NCBI RefSeq assembly: GCF_916618895.1
Contig: NZ_OU745391.1
Coordinates: 620,001 to 684,000 of the forward strand
DNA length: 64,000 bases
Direction: 5' to 3'
From: Pseudoclavibacter sp. Marseille-Q3772
GTDB lineage: Bacteria; Actinomycetota; Actinomycetes; Actinomycetales; Microbacteriaceae
Shown: piece by piece, positions 1 through 9,584 of the stretch
Numbering within the stretch: the stretch's first letter is position 1
Layout of the letters: each line of letters opens with the position of its first letter
Notes under the pieces: generated by a model
Databases searched by the model: none
What the model saw: only the letters and a program-made list of their open reading frames with translations
What the model was told of the DNA's origin: nothing
Translations under genes and position numbers: made by a program

Positions 1-1
1 C

Positions 2-1222
2 AAACGCGGCAGCGCCCCGACCATGGTGCTCTCCCGGGCTGCGTTCGGCGTGCACGGCCAGAAAGTGCCCGGAATCGTCAGCTGGCTCACCTCGATCGGC
101 TGGGAAACCTTCCTAGCCATCATGGCGACGCTCGCTACGGCGACCGTGTTCGCTCGCTTGGGCTGGCCAAGCGGAACCGAGGTGTTGATTGCCGCGGCCA
201 TTGCCGTTGCCGCCCTCATCGTCGTTGCCAGTGTGCTCGGATATCACACCATCATGAAACTCCAGGGTGTTCTTACCTGGATCACCGGCGCCGTCACCAT
301 CCTGTACATCGTGCTCACCATTCCGCACATTGATTTGGATGCAGTACTGGCCATTCCCGCAGGTGACCCGCAGGCAGTCATCGGCGCGCTGGTCATGGTC
401 ATGACCGGATTCGGGCTGGGCTGGATCAATATTGCCGCGGACTGGTCGCGCTATCAGCGTCGCGATGCATCCGATGGCGCCATCGTGGCGTGGAACACGT
501 TCGGCGGGGCTATCGCGCCGGTACTCCTGGTGATCTTCGGCCTATTGCTGGCCGGCAGCGATCCCGCACTTATGGACCAGATTGCGCTCGACCCAATCGG
601 CGCGCTTGCCTCGATTCTGCCAATCTGGGTACTCGTACCGTTCTGGCTCGCCGCCGTATTGGCTCTCGTATCGGGCGCCGTCCTGGGCATCTACTCCTCG
701 GGCCTCACCCTGCTCAGCCTCGGCCTCAACATCCCCCGCCCGACAGCAGCCGCCATTGACGGAGTGATCCTGACTGCTGGAACGATCTACGTGGTGTTCT
801 TCGCACCCAACTTCATCGACCCGTTCCAGAGCTTCCTCATCACCCTGGGAGTACCCCTCGCCTCCTGGGCCGGCATCCTCATCGCAGACATCCTCACCCG
901 CCGCCAGCGCTATGACGAACAGGCCCTCTTCGATCCTCGCGGCCGCTACGGCAGCATCGATTGGATCTCGATCACAACGCTCGTGGTTGCTTCGGTTATC
1001 GGCTGGGGGCTCGTCATCAACCAGTTCGCCGATGCCGCGAGCTGGAACAATTGGCAGGGCTATCTACTCGAGCCGCTGGGGCTTGGCGGGCGAGAGGGCG
1101 CATGGGCTTACTCGAACATTGGCGTGCTCGTGGCACTCGTGCTGAGCTTCGTTGCCACACTGCTCCTGCGACGCAAGAAGATCCATCGGCAAGAGGCGGG
1201 TTCCTTGGACTCCGAGGTCTAA
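2..1222 (+). CDS. NCS1-family cytosine/purine permease, 5' truncated by the window edge
   Basis: Integral membrane transporter of the nucleobase:cation symporter-1 type, which imports cytosine, purines or related compounds. The reading frame is open to the first bases of the window, and the stretch before the first ATG (position 23) reads like the conserved NCS1 segment with GSAP and MVLSRAAFG, so the real start lies upstream. About 406 residues are visible, with roughly ten hydrophobic segments and the family-like AADWSRY segment. The C-terminus is short and basic (LLLRRKK). It converges on the HAD gene with only 6 bp between stops. Substrate cannot be fixed from sequence alone. Confidence 0.88.
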   Translation, partial: KRGSAPTMVLSRAAFGVHGQKVPGIVSWLTSIGWETFLAIMATLATATVFARLGWPSGTEVLIAAAIAVAALIVVASVLGYHTIMKLQGVLTWITGAVTILYIVLTIPHIDLDAVLAIPAGDPQAVIGALVMVMTGFGLGWINIAADWSRYQRRDASDGAIVAWNTFGGAIAPVLLVIFGLLLAGSDPALMDQIALDPIGALASILPIWVLVPFWLAAVLALVSGAVLGIYSSGLTLLSLGLNIPRPTAAAIDGVILTAGTIYVVFFAPNFIDPFQSFLITLGVPLASWAGILIADILTRRQRYDEQALFDPRGRYGSIDWISITTLVVASVIGWGLVINQFADAASWNNWQGYLLEPLGLGGREGAWAYSNIGVLVALVLSFVATLLLRRKKIHRQEAGSLDSEV

Positions 1223-1228
1223 GCCAAG

Positions 1229-1888
1229 CTACTGCTCGGCAAGCGAACGCAGCATCGCCACATCCACCACCTCTAGGGATGCCACAACCGTGGCGCCCAG
1301 ATCGGCAATTGCTTGTGCGTCTTCGGGAACGCTCGGGACCGCGAGCACTCGCGCACCTGACGCAATCGCCGCGCGCACACCGCTGAGGGAATCTTCGATG
1401 GCGACACAGCCCGCGGCGTCAACACCGAGCTGGTCCATCGCCCGCTGATATCCCTGCGGATCGGGCTTGGCACGGTCAACCTCATCCCCCGCGACGGTAA
1501 CCGCAAACTGCGCATTGAGCTGCGCACACACCGCATCAATATGCATCCGATAGCTCGACGACACCAGCGCCGCCGGCAGCCCTTCGTGTGCCACTGCATC
1601 CAGGAGCGCCGCTGCTCCGGGCTGCATCGGGATTGCGGTTCGGGTGATGGATTCCGCCACCGAGTCGAGCAGCTCGTCCATGATTATTTCAACGGATCGC
1701 GGCACTCCCCCGCGCTGCAATTGCAACGCGGTGTACCGCAGTGACTTGCCGACCGTGCGTTCAGCGTCATATTGACTCCATCGGCCACCGTAGCGGTCCG
1801 CGAGCGCCTGTTCTTCCTGCGCCCATCGTGGCTCGGAATCGATCAAGGTACCGTCAAGGTCGAAGAGCACTGCCTGGAGTGCGCTCAT
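1229..1888 (-). CDS. HAD-superfamily hydrolase, beta-phosphoglucomutase/phosphatase-like
   Basis: A 219-residue soluble phosphatase or phosphomutase of HAD subfamily IA. Motif I is FDLDGTL (D10 nucleophile, D12 acid/base), motif II is the VSSS stretch near residue 109, the motif III lysine sits in AKPDP, and motif IV is IEDSLSG. The helical cap between residues 15 and 85 is the type seen in sugar-phosphate phosphatases. The gene is divergent from the neighbour at 1933 across 44 bp. Specific substrate is unknown. Confidence 0.88.
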   Translation of the reverse strand: MSALQAVLFDLDGTLIDSEPRWAQEEQALADRYGGRWSQYDAERTVGKSLRYTALQLQRGGVPRSVEIIMDELLDSVAESITRTAIPMQPGAAALLDAVAHEGLPAALVSSSYRMHIDAVCAQLNAQFAVTVAGDEVDRAKPDPQGYQRAMDQLGVDAAGCVAIEDSLSGVRAAIASGARVLAVPSVPEDAQAIADLGATVVASLEVVDVAMLRSLAEQ

Positions 1889-1932
1889 GCTACCTCCCCC
1901 ACTCGTCGCGCGACCGATACGCTGTTTGCGTC

Positions 1933-2853
1933 ATGACTTTAGCCGCCAGCGATTCACTCGACCATGCCACCACGGCACTCGAACGCGCCGATTGGCAGCA
2001 GCAACGAGCCGATCACGCAGACCGAGCCGACCGGCTCACCGCAACCTATCGCGCTCACCGGGCTCGCGGCGAGCGTCACGCAATCGATGACTTCTTATTC
2101 ACGTACTACTCGTACCGACCTTCAGTACTGCGGAAATGGCATCCAGGTGTAGGCACCCGCCTCTCAGATGCGCAGGAGTACGCCACTGCCCGATGGTACG
2201 TAGTGGATGCGTCCGGTCACGTCACCGTTGACGCACGCGCATTCCTTGAGGAGCGAAGCGATCTGGTCCGTAACATCACCGCGTTGAATCGTGCCGTACT
2301 GGGCCGCCCAGCCCAGTACGGTTGCTTTGGCCTGCACGAATGGGCAATGGTGTATCGCGAGGACGAACACCGCCACCCGATTCCGCTGCGCCTGGGCCAA
2401 CGCGCAACCGATGAAGTCGTCGAAACCCACCGCATCCAATGCAGTCACTTCGACGCATTCCGCTTCTTTACCCCCGAAGCCCGACCGCTCAATACGCTCC
2501 AACCGACGCGAGCGCAGCAGTGCGCACTGGATCAGGGCGGCTGCCTGCACGCAAACATGGACCTATACAAGTGGGCGATCAAACTTGGCCCGCTCGTTCC
2601 CGGTGACTTACTCTTAGACACCTTCGAGCTTGCCCGGGAGATTCGCTGGCTTGATATGCGCGCCTCCCCCTACGACGTCAGCGACTACGGTGTGGATGCG
2701 GTCAAGATCGAAACTGCCGAGGGCAAGGCACAGTACGTGCGCGAGCAGCGAGCATTCGCCGAGCGTGCCGCCGACATTCGCGCTCGCCTACTCGAAGTGA
2801 TCACCACCGCGGAACGCATAGCTTCCGGTGACGATCCACGTGCATCGAACTAA
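1933..2853 (+). CDS. Conserved actinobacterial protein of unknown function
   Basis: A 306-residue protein. I start it at the ATG at 1933 (MTLAASDSLDH) because upstream codons overlap the divergent HAD gene. Recognisable segments are FLFTYYSYRP, GCFGLHEWAMVYR and GCLHANMDLYKWAIKL, followed by a charged helical C-terminus. I recall similar actinobacterial proteins labelled 3-methyladenine DNA glycosylase, but I see no helix-hairpin-helix or other glycosylase motif here, so I do not assign that activity. No signal peptide or membrane segment is visible. It ends at the palindrome at 2881. Confidence 0.85.
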   Translation: MTLAASDSLDHATTALERADWQQQRADHADRADRLTATYRAHRARGERHAIDDFLFTYYSYRPSVLRKWHPGVGTRLSDAQEYATARWYVVDASGHVTVDARAFLEERSDLVRNITALNRAVLGRPAQYGCFGLHEWAMVYREDEHRHPIPLRLGQRATDEVVETHRIQCSHFDAFRFFTPEARPLNTLQPTRAQQCALDQGGCLHANMDLYKWAIKLGPLVPGDLLLDTFELAREIRWLDMRASPYDVSDYGVDAVKIETAEGKAQYVREQRAFAERAADIRARLLEVITTAERIASGDDPRASN

Positions 2854-2880
2854 CGCGATCCTTCCGGCTATCAACGGCGC

Positions 2881-2914
2881 GGCGCCCCGACTCACGATCG
2901 TGAGTCGGGGCGCC
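2881..2914. terminator. 34-bp perfect palindrome, likely bidirectional terminator
   Basis: A perfect 17+17 palindrome with arms beginning GGCGCCCCGACTCACGA lies between two convergent genes (stops at 2853 and 2943). The stem is very GC-rich and no T-tract follows on either side. Confidence 0.65.
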
Positions 2915-2942
2915 GTCGAGTTATGCGAAGAGTGGGCTGACG

Positions 2943-4403
2943 CTATACGTCGAGCACGTCCTTGCGGTGCGGTACAACTGCCGGGTGTACGCCGCCGATC
3001 TTCTCGATCACGCGCACAACCTGCTTTGAGTAACCAAACTCGTTGTCATACCAGACGTACAGCACCAGGTTGCGCCCGTTCGCAATCGTTGCCAAGCCGT
3101 CAACGATGCCCGCGCGGTCGTGGCCGATGAAGTCGGTGGAGACAATATCGGTCGACTCCACGTAGTCAATCTGCTGGCGCAGGTTCGAGTGCAGCGAAAC
3201 CTGGCGCAGGTATTCGTTGACCTGTTCCTTGGTTACCTCAGTTTCCAGCTCGAGGTTGAGCACAGCCATGGACACATCCGGGGTGGGAACGCGGATCGCG
3301 TTACCGGTGAGCTTGCCTGCAAACTCGGGAAGTGCCTTGGCGACCGCCTTTGCCGCACCGGTTTCGGTGAGCACCATGTTGAGGGTGGCGGCGCGTCCAC
3401 GACGGGCGGCCTTGTGGTAGTTGTCGATGAGGTTCTGGTCGTTGGTGAACGAGTGCACGGTTTCGACGTGACCGTGGCTCACACCGAACTTCTTGTCGAG
3501 TGCGTGCAGTACCGGGGTGATGCCGTTCGTGGTGCAGGAAGCAGCCGAGAGGATCTTGTCCTCGTCGGTGATGTCCTTGTCGTTAATACCGAACACCACA
3601 TTGCGGATGTCGCCCTTGCCGGGTGCGGTGAGCAGGACGCGCGAAACACCCTTCGACTTGAGGTGCTGGCTGAGCCCTTCTTCGTCGCGCCAGCGGCCGG
3701 TGTTGTCGACGACGATGGCGTCGTTGATGCCGTACTGGGTGTAGTCCACCGATGCCGGGTCGTTCGAGTAGATGACCTGGATGAGGGTGCCATTGGCGAG
3801 AATGGTGTTGTCTTCCTTGTTCACCTGGATGGTGCCGCGGAATGGTCCGTGTACCGAGTCGCGGCGCAGCAGCTGTGCGCGCTTCTCGAGGTCATCATCG
3901 CCGTTCTTGCGTACGACGATTGCACGCAGTCGAAGGCCGGGGCCCGTGAGCGCCTGGTCGACCAGAATGCGAGCGAGCAGACGGCCAATACGGCCAAAGC
4001 CGTAGAGCACAACATCGGAACCGGTCTGGTTCGGGTCGGCCTGGTGTACGTCCTTCAGCTGCTCGGCTAGGAACGTGTCAACATCCTTGTTGCCGCCAGC
4101 CGCGTACAGCTGCGAAAGCGCACCCAGGTCAACCGAAGCGGTGGTGAGATCCATGCGCACAAGCGATTCGAGCAGCTGCTTGGTCGTGGTCAGTTCGATA
4201 CCGTCGCCACCGCCGGCGTGGTGGCGGGCAGCGCGATGCGCCTTGATGATGTCGATTGACGAGAGGTTGATGAGTCGACGGCCGTGAATCGAGGTGACGA
4301 TATTGTGCTCACGGTACAGCTTCGAGATCAGCGGGATGAGCTGCTCTGCCGTCGCGACGCGGTCAAACCACTCTGCTTGAGCGGTCGAGTGCACTTGAGT
4401 CAT
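2943..4403 (-). CDS. gapB: Long-form glyceraldehyde-3-phosphate dehydrogenase
   Basis: A 486-residue GAPDH with about 130 extra N-terminal residues ahead of the Rossmann motif YGFGRIGR, the size of the corynebacterial GapB type, which is NADP-linked and works in the gluconeogenic direction. The catalytic cysteine is in SAASCTTNGITP, and the catalytic-domain end is WYDNEFGYSKQVV. I chose the ATG at 4403 (MTQVHSTAQ) because GGAGGA sits just upstream; an in-frame ATG at 4418 precedes that ribosome-binding site. NADP preference is inferred from family resemblance. Monocistronic by context. Confidence 0.92.
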   Translation of the reverse strand: MTQVHSTAQAEWFDRVATAEQLIPLISKLYREHNIVTSIHGRRLINLSSIDIIKAHRAARHHAGGGDGIELTTTKQLLESLVRMDLTTASVDLGALSQLYAAGGNKDVDTFLAEQLKDVHQADPNQTGSDVVLYGFGRIGRLLARILVDQALTGPGLRLRAIVVRKNGDDDLEKRAQLLRRDSVHGPFRGTIQVNKEDNTILANGTLIQVIYSNDPASVDYTQYGINDAIVVDNTGRWRDEEGLSQHLKSKGVSRVLLTAPGKGDIRNVVFGINDKDITDEDKILSAASCTTNGITPVLHALDKKFGVSHGHVETVHSFTNDQNLIDNYHKAARRGRAATLNMVLTETGAAKAVAKALPEFAGKLTGNAIRVPTPDVSMAVLNLELETEVTKEQVNEYLRQVSLHSNLRQQIDYVESTDIVSTDFIGHDRAGIVDGLATIANGRNLVLYVWYDNEFGYSKQVVRVIEKIGGVHPAVVPHRKDVLDV

Positions 4404-4487
4404 GAGGATGTCCTCCATTGGTCATGTGTTGGCGCAAATACGTGGTGACCACGTTCTTCCAGCCTACCGAACTTCATGCACAGTAAC

Positions 4488-4521
4488 GTGGCCGCATCCC
4501 GAGCGTTTGGGATACGGCCAC
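4488..4521 (-). terminator. Hairpin downstream of der
   Basis: Arms GTGGCCG(C)ATCCC and GGGAT(A)CGGCCAC form a 12-bp stem with one mismatch and an 8-nt loop. It lies between the der stop and gapB, with no T-run. Confidence 0.5.
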
Positions 4522-4538
4522 ACTCACGAATACCCGCG

Positions 4539-6131
4539 CTATTTCTTGCGCTTTCGACGCTCGCGAACGCGCATATTGACCTGCAGCGGTGTACCCACGA
4601 ATCCGAATACCTCGCGCAGTCGACGCTGTACGAACCGGCGGTACCCCGGGTCCAGGAATCCGCTGGTGAACAGCACGAATGTGGGCGGTCGGGTCTGCGC
4701 CTGAGTAGCAAAGAGGATGCGTGGCTGTTTTCCGCCTCGCAGCGGATGCGGGAACTCTTGGGCCAGTTCGGTCAAGAACGCATTGAGTTTGCCTGTGGGG
4801 ATGCGGGTGTCCCACGATTGCAGGGATGTGGTCAGGGCAGGTACGAGTTTGTCGAGGTGGCGTCCGGTTTTCGCAGATAGGTTAACGCGCGGTGCCCAGG
4901 CGACGTGCGCGAGGTCCCGTTCAATCTCACGCTCGAGCTGCCAGCGCCGTTCATCGTCCAGCAGATCCCATTTGTTGTATGCGAGCACGAGTGCGCGGCC
5001 AGCCTGGAGCACCAGCTCGATGATCCGCAGATCCTGCACGCCGATTGGTTCAGTCACATCCAGCACCACAACGACCGCTTCCGCCTTTTCGATCGCTGCG
5101 GCCGTGCGCAGCGTGGCGTAGAAGTCGGCGCCCTTTTGCAGGTGTACGCGCTTGCGGATACCGGCGGTATCAACCAATCGCCAGGTGCGGCCCCCGAGCT
5201 CCACGAGTTCGTCGACGGGGTCGCGAGTCGTTCCGGCCAGTTCGTTGACGACCACGCGCTCCTCACCGGCCGCGCGGTTCAACAGGCTCGATTTCCCGAC
5301 ATTCGGTCGACCCACAATCGCGACGCGGCGAGGTCCGCCAACTTCTTCTTTGGCGACCTTCGATACCTTCGGCAGCACGCGCATCGCTTCGTCCAGCAAG
5401 TCGGCAACGCCGCGACCGTGCAACGCGGACACCGGCCACGGTTCGCCCAGGCCCAGGTTCCACAGCGCAGCAGCGTTCGGTTCTTGCACCGCGTCATCAA
5501 TCTTGTTCGCCACCAGAATCACAGGCCGGTCACTGCGTCGCAGCAGCCGGACGACCTCTTCATCGGTCGAGGTGGCGCCCACATTCGCGTCGACCACAAA
5601 CAGCACCGCATCAGCAAGTTCGATTGCGATCTCCGCTTGCTGCGCCACAGAACGATCGATGCCCTTCGCATCCGGTTCCCAACCGCCGGTATCAACCACA
5701 GTGAAGTTCCGGTCAAGCCACTGAGCACGGTAGGAAACGCGGTCACGAGTAACGCCGGGTACGTCCTCCACGACGGCTTCTCGACGACCAATAATGCGGT
5801 TAACCAGTGCCGACTTACCCACATTTGGGCGGCCGACAATTGCCAGCACCGGCAGCGCCGGCATCAAGAAGGTGCCATCATCGGCGAAGCGGCCCGCCAG
5901 CACATCGAGGTCGTCGCCTTCGAGCTCGTACTCTTCTAGGGCACGCCGCAGTACTTCGGCACGCTGCTCGGCAAGATCGTCATCGAGCTCGTCGAGTCTT
6001 GCGGCGAGCGCTTCGTCATCAATATCGGAATCGCTGTAGGTGTCACCCGCAACATATTCGGGTTCGTAGTGCGAGGCACCCGCGATGTCGAAGGCGTCCT
6101 CGCCCGGTAGCTGTTCGTTAGGGTCGGCCAT
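4539..6131 (-). CDS. der: Ribosome-assembly GTPase Der (EngA)
   Basis: A 530-residue double-GTPase that matures the 50S subunit. The first G1 motif GRPNVGKS is at about residues 100-107 and the second identical one follows the GGPRRVAIV segment. Both G3 (DTGGW, DTAGI) and G4 (NKID, NKWD) motifs are present, and the KH-like C-terminal domain ends in a basic RRKRKK tail. The first ~95 residues are a strongly acidic, probably disordered extension. Start MADPNEQ (6131) is preceded by AAAGGA; it overlaps the cmk stop by 14 bp, indicating translational coupling. Confidence 0.95.
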   Translation of the reverse strand: MADPNEQLPGEDAFDIAGASHYEPEYVAGDTYSDSDIDDEALAARLDELDDDLAEQRAEVLRRALEEYELEGDDLDVLAGRFADDGTFLMPALPVLAIVGRPNVGKSALVNRIIGRREAVVEDVPGVTRDRVSYRAQWLDRNFTVVDTGGWEPDAKGIDRSVAQQAEIAIELADAVLFVVDANVGATSTDEEVVRLLRRSDRPVILVANKIDDAVQEPNAAALWNLGLGEPWPVSALHGRGVADLLDEAMRVLPKVSKVAKEEVGGPRRVAIVGRPNVGKSSLLNRAAGEERVVVNELAGTTRDPVDELVELGGRTWRLVDTAGIRKRVHLQKGADFYATLRTAAAIEKAEAVVVVLDVTEPIGVQDLRIIELVLQAGRALVLAYNKWDLLDDERRWQLEREIERDLAHVAWAPRVNLSAKTGRHLDKLVPALTTSLQSWDTRIPTGKLNAFLTELAQEFPHPLRGGKQPRILFATQAQTRPPTFVLFTSGFLDPGYRRFVQRRLREVFGFVGTPLQVNMRVRERRKRKK

Positions 6132-6801
6132 TGCCGGTCCTTTCTGCAATGAGCTGCACCACCGCGTCGATCACGGCTGGCAGATCCATATGCGTTGAGT
6201 CAATCACGTCGACGCCCTCGGCGGCCTCCGTGAAGTTCGTCACCCGGCCGTCTTTGCTGTCGCGCAGCAGCACTGATTGCGCCACTGCCTGCGGGTTATC
6301 GGCAAACCGTTCAGCTTGGCGCCTGGCGATTCGCACCTGCGCATCGGCGGTCAGCAGAATACGCACCTGCGCATCGGGAACGACCACGGTGGTCATATCG
6401 CGCCCCTCGGTGATGATGCCCGGTTCGTTCGCGCTGTGCAGAATCTCTCGAAAACGCTGGTTCACCGCATCCCGAACCGCCAACACGCTCGCGACATAGG
6501 ACACCTGGTTCGAGATTTCGGTCGTGCGGATCTCACTGGTGACGTCCTCACCGGCAACGCGCACCCAGCGCTCATCCGGGTCAATTGACAGCTCCCATAC
6601 GTCCAGGAACGGGGTGATCGCGGCAGTCACCGCATCCGGATCGGTGATATCGATACCGTGCTGCAGGCAGTACCAGGCAAAGGCTCGATACACCGAACCG
6701 GTATCCAACAATTGCAGACCCAGCCGGTGTGCCACCTGCCTGGTAACCGTCGATTTCCCCGAGCCGGCGGGGCCGTCAATCGCCACAATCATCGCGCTCA
6801 T
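6118..6801 (-). CDS. cmk: Cytidylate kinase
   Basis: Phosphorylates CMP and dCMP to the diphosphates. The 227-residue protein begins [10 protein letters not shown] with P-loop GPAGSGKS at residues 10-17, followed by LDTGSVYR and [11 protein letters not shown] (the NMP-binding region) and the lid segment with ARRQAERF. The start ATG at 6801 overlaps the tyrA stop (ATGA) and has a purine-rich GGAAGG upstream. Part of the tyrA-cmk-der tail of a long operon. Confidence 0.95.
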   Translation of the reverse strand: MSAMIVAIDGPAGSGKSTVTRQVAHRLGLQLLDTGSVYRAFAWYCLQHGIDITDPDAVTAAITPFLDVWELSIDPDERWVRVAGEDVTSEIRTTEISNQVSYVASVLAVRDAVNQRFREILHSANEPGIITEGRDMTTVVVPDAQVRILLTADAQVRIARRQAERFADNPQAVAQSVLLRDSKDGRVTNFTEAAEGVDVIDSTHMDLPAVIDAVVQLIAERTGNGRP

Positions 6802-7919
6802 TCGGCCACCTTCCACGCCCGCTGCTGCAACTCATCCATGAGCCTTACCCGATGTTCGGGCAGCACCGCCAGCTGCGCCAAGCCGAGCTTCGCGCCCTGA
6901 GCATGCTCGAGACGCAGCTCCTCGATGTTCACACCGGTCTCGCCGATATCGTTAAACAGTTTCGCCAATTGTCCCGGAGCGTCATCGATGAGCACGGTGA
7001 ACGTTTCGTACACCTGGGTGGTGCCGTGCTTGCCTGGAATACGGGCAACACCCCGGTTACCGGCAATCATCCGATCGGCGACCGCGCGCCTAGCCCCGGG
7101 CGCATCCATATTCTCGAGAGCATTGGCCAGCCCGTCGATATCTCGGGCGATATCGCGCAGGATGCGGGCGACTCGCGGTCCGTTCGCGGCAAGGATCTGG
7201 TTCCACATCGTCGGATCGCTCGCGGCAATCCGGGTGACATCGCGCAGCCCACCACCGGCGAGGGATGCCGCGTTCGCCTCGTCCTCAACGAGTTGGCTTG
7301 CCATCACACTCGAGATCAGTTGCGGAACGTGGGAGATCAGCGCGACCGCACTATCGTGTGCTTCCGCGTCCATATTGACCACGGTCGCGCCGAGGTCGAG
7401 GGCGAGACCCTCAACTTCCTGGAGTGCGCGCACGGTGGTCTCCTCGTGGCTGGTAATCACCCACGGGCGCCCCAAAAAGAGGTTCGCGCGACCTGCCAGC
7501 GGGCCGCCGGTCTCGCGGCCAGCCATCGGATGAGAACCTAGGTAGCGAGCGAGGTCTCCTCCATGCTCGCGCACAGTGTGCAGCGGTGCCGTTTTCACAC
7601 TGGTAACGTCGGTTACGATCGCGTCCGGCCAGGCGCGAAGCTGTTCGAGCAGCACTTTCCCGGCAACATCCGGCGGCACACACACCACGACGAGTTTCGG
7701 TGTGTGCGCTCCGGGGTCTGCCAGGGCTTCGGCTTCCTGAGCGTTCGCGGCTTGGGCGATGCGCCCGGCCCCGTAGTCAGCGGCGAGCCCCAGTGCGACC
7801 GGCGAAGCGTCACTCAGCAGCACCTCAACACCCTGGCTGCGAAGCCCGAGGGCCACGGATGTACCGAGGAGTCCCGTACCGACAACCAGCACGGGCGAGT
7901 CAGTTCGTACCGGAGTCAT
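6798..7919 (-). CDS. tyrA: Prephenate dehydrogenase with C-terminal ACT domain
   Basis: Oxidatively decarboxylates prephenate to 4-hydroxyphenylpyruvate for tyrosine synthesis. The 373-residue protein has the NAD-binding motif GTGLLG at 14-19 and the catalytic-domain segments LGSHPMAGRE and LISHVPQLIS. The last ~85 residues (TFTVLIDDAPGQLAKLFNDI onward) look like a regulatory ACT domain for amino-acid feedback. It overlaps rluB upstream (ATGA) and cmk downstream (ATGA). Confidence 0.93.
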   Translation of the reverse strand: MTPVRTDSPVLVVGTGLLGTSVALGLRSQGVEVLLSDASPVALGLAADYGAGRIAQAANAQEAEALADPGAHTPKLVVVCVPPDVAGKVLLEQLRAWPDAIVTDVTSVKTAPLHTVREHGGDLARYLGSHPMAGRETGGPLAGRANLFLGRPWVITSHEETTVRALQEVEGLALDLGATVVNMDAEAHDSAVALISHVPQLISSVMASQLVEDEANAASLAGGGLRDVTRIAASDPTMWNQILAANGPRVARILRDIARDIDGLANALENMDAPGARRAVADRMIAGNRGVARIPGKHGTTQVYETFTVLIDDAPGQLAKLFNDIGETGVNIEELRLEHAQGAKLGLAQLAVLPEHRVRLMDELQQRAWKVAE

Positions 7920-9028
7920 GCGCCTTGCTCCTGATGGTCGGTATCGGATGGGGCGATATTGCGTTCGGCGCGGCGCCCGAGTTTTAGCAATTGCCCCAGT
8001 TCTCGGCCGGTGAGCTCGCGCATCTGGCCCGAAGCGAGGGTACCCAATTGCAGCGGCCCGAAACTGCGACGAACTAGCGATTGCACGGGGTGGCCGACAT
8101 GCTCGAACATCCGTCGAACGATGCGGTTTCGACCCGAGTGCAATGTGATTTCGACGAGCGTGCTGCGACCGCCGGCTGCCCGGTCGATGATGTGTCCCGA
8201 ATCAGCCTTGATGAATCCGTCATCGAGCTCGATGCCTTCCAGGAGCTGTTTCATCGTCCCCGGCTGCAATTTGCCGCGAACCTTCGCAACATAGGTTTTC
8301 GTCACACCGAATGACGGGTGGGCGAGCACATGCGCCAGCTCGCCGTCGTTCGTGAGGATCAATAATCCGCTGGTATCGCCGTCCAGGCGCCCAACGTTAT
8401 AGACCCGGGTTTCGATCTGTTTTGCAAACTGCCGCAGGTCCGGTCGGCCAGCGTCATCGTGCATGGAGCTCACTACGCCGGTGGGTTTATTCAGCATGAA
8501 GTACACGCGCGATTGATCGAACTGGACCGGGGTACCGTTGACCGTGACACGGTCCCGCTCCGGGTCAATTCTGGTACCAAGTTCGGTGACTTTCTTGCCG
8601 TTCACCATCACCTTTCCGGAGGCGATGAGATTCTCGGATGCGCGGCGCGAGGCGACACCGGCGTTTGCCATCGCTTTTTGCAGTCGGACACCATCCGTGG
8701 GTGCCTGCGGTGCCGGTGCTGCAGCATCCGGTCGATGCTTTGGATGGAAGGGGATGTCGTCGAAATCAGCGAGTGTGTATCCGCCGGCAGGGCGTTGTTC
8801 GATCGCTTTGCGGACTGCTTCTCGCTCCTGCCGCTGCTCGCGCGCGCGCTCAATGCGCTCAAGGTCACGCTGTTCGTCACGGGAGTGCTGCTGCCGGTGC
8901 TGCGACTCGTTGTTCCGCGAGCGGTGTGCCTGCCCGGAGGCGCGCTTGTTTCGAGTCGTGGATGCGCCACGGCCACCCTGGCTGTTACCTCGGCTGCGAG
9001 GTTGACCGTTTCGGTTAGCCCTGTTCAT
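7916..9028 (-). CDS. RluB-type rRNA pseudouridine synthase with basic N-terminal tail
   Basis: Converts specific uridines in rRNA, probably 23S, to pseudouridine. The first ~115 residues are low-complexity, rich in R, Q, S, G and N. An S4 RNA-binding domain (VRLQKAMANAGVASRRASE) follows, then the catalytic domain with GRLDGDTSGLLILTNDG, whose second aspartate is catalytic. The C-terminal HSGRNRIVRRMFEHVGH is typical of RsuA/RluB. I start at 9028 (MNRANRNG), overlapping the scpB stop by 14 bp; 9037 is an alternative. Confidence 0.9.
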   Translation of the reverse strand: MNRANRNGQPRSRGNSQGGRGASTTRNKRASGQAHRSRNNESQHRQQHSRDEQRDLERIERAREQRQEREAVRKAIEQRPAGGYTLADFDDIPFHPKHRPDAAAPAPQAPTDGVRLQKAMANAGVASRRASENLIASGKVMVNGKKVTELGTRIDPERDRVTVNGTPVQFDQSRVYFMLNKPTGVVSSMHDDAGRPDLRQFAKQIETRVYNVGRLDGDTSGLLILTNDGELAHVLAHPSFGVTKTYVAKVRGKLQPGTMKQLLEGIELDDGFIKADSGHIIDRAAGGRSTLVEITLHSGRNRIVRRMFEHVGHPVQSLVRRSFGPLQLGTLASGQMRELTGRELGQLLKLGRRAERNIAPSDTDHQEQGA

Positions 9029-9584
9029 TAAATCCATCCCGTCCGTCGTCTAGCAGCGGAGAAATCTTGGGGAGTTCTTCCAGTGAATTAATCCCGAGGT
9101 ACTCCAGTAACAGCGGTGTTGTTTCGTATTGAATCGCACCGGTGAGCTCATCATGCCCGGCCTCGGCGACCAGTCCCCGGTTCACCAGAGTACGAACCAC
9201 CGAATCAACGTTCACTGCTCGAACCGCCGCGACCTGAGATCGCGTAACCGGTTGCTTGTAGGCGATCACCGTGAGGGTCTCCATCGCTGCTTGCGAAAGC
9301 CTCGACGGCTGCTGCACCGACACATAGTCACTGACGATGTCGTCGTACGCCGAGCGGACGTACATACGCCAGCCACCGCCGACCTCACGCAACTCAAAGC
9401 CCCGCTGCGGTCCCGCATCCTCACCATTGTAGTCGGCGACGAGCGACTCAATAGCGCTGCGCACCTCGGCCACGGGCTTGGACACCGCCGCCGCGAGGGT
9501 CACTACGCTCACCGGCTCATCGCTGACGAACAGGATTGCTTCCAGAGCGCGGGCCAGCGGCACCTCATGGGGATCAGTGGTCAT
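9015..9584 (-). CDS. scpB: Segregation and condensation protein B
   Basis: Kleisin-associated winged-helix subunit of the SMC condensin complex. The 189-residue protein carries the ScpB segments LEAILFVSDEPVS, FELREVGGGWRMY, SQAAMETLTVIAYKQPVTRSQV and VVRTLVNRGL. The ATG at 9584 (MTTDPHEV) is chosen because it overlaps the scpA stop by 11 bp; the longer open frame upstream lies inside scpA. Confidence 0.94.
   Translation of the reverse strand: MTTDPHEVPLARALEAILFVSDEPVSVVTLAAAVSKPVAEVRSAIESLVADYNGEDAGPQRGFELREVGGGWRMYVRSAYDDIVSDYVSVQQPSRLSQAAMETLTVIAYKQPVTRSQVAAVRAVNVDSVVRTLVNRGLVAEAGHDELTGAIQYETTPLLLEYLGINSLEELPKISPLLDDGRDGFNEQG

Noticed and set aside
3120..4070. 316-codon plus-strand frame opposite gapB
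   Set aside because: Antisense shadow of a conserved gene; no recognisable protein features.
4905..5939. 344-codon plus-strand frame opposite der
   Set aside because: Antisense shadow with atypical composition.
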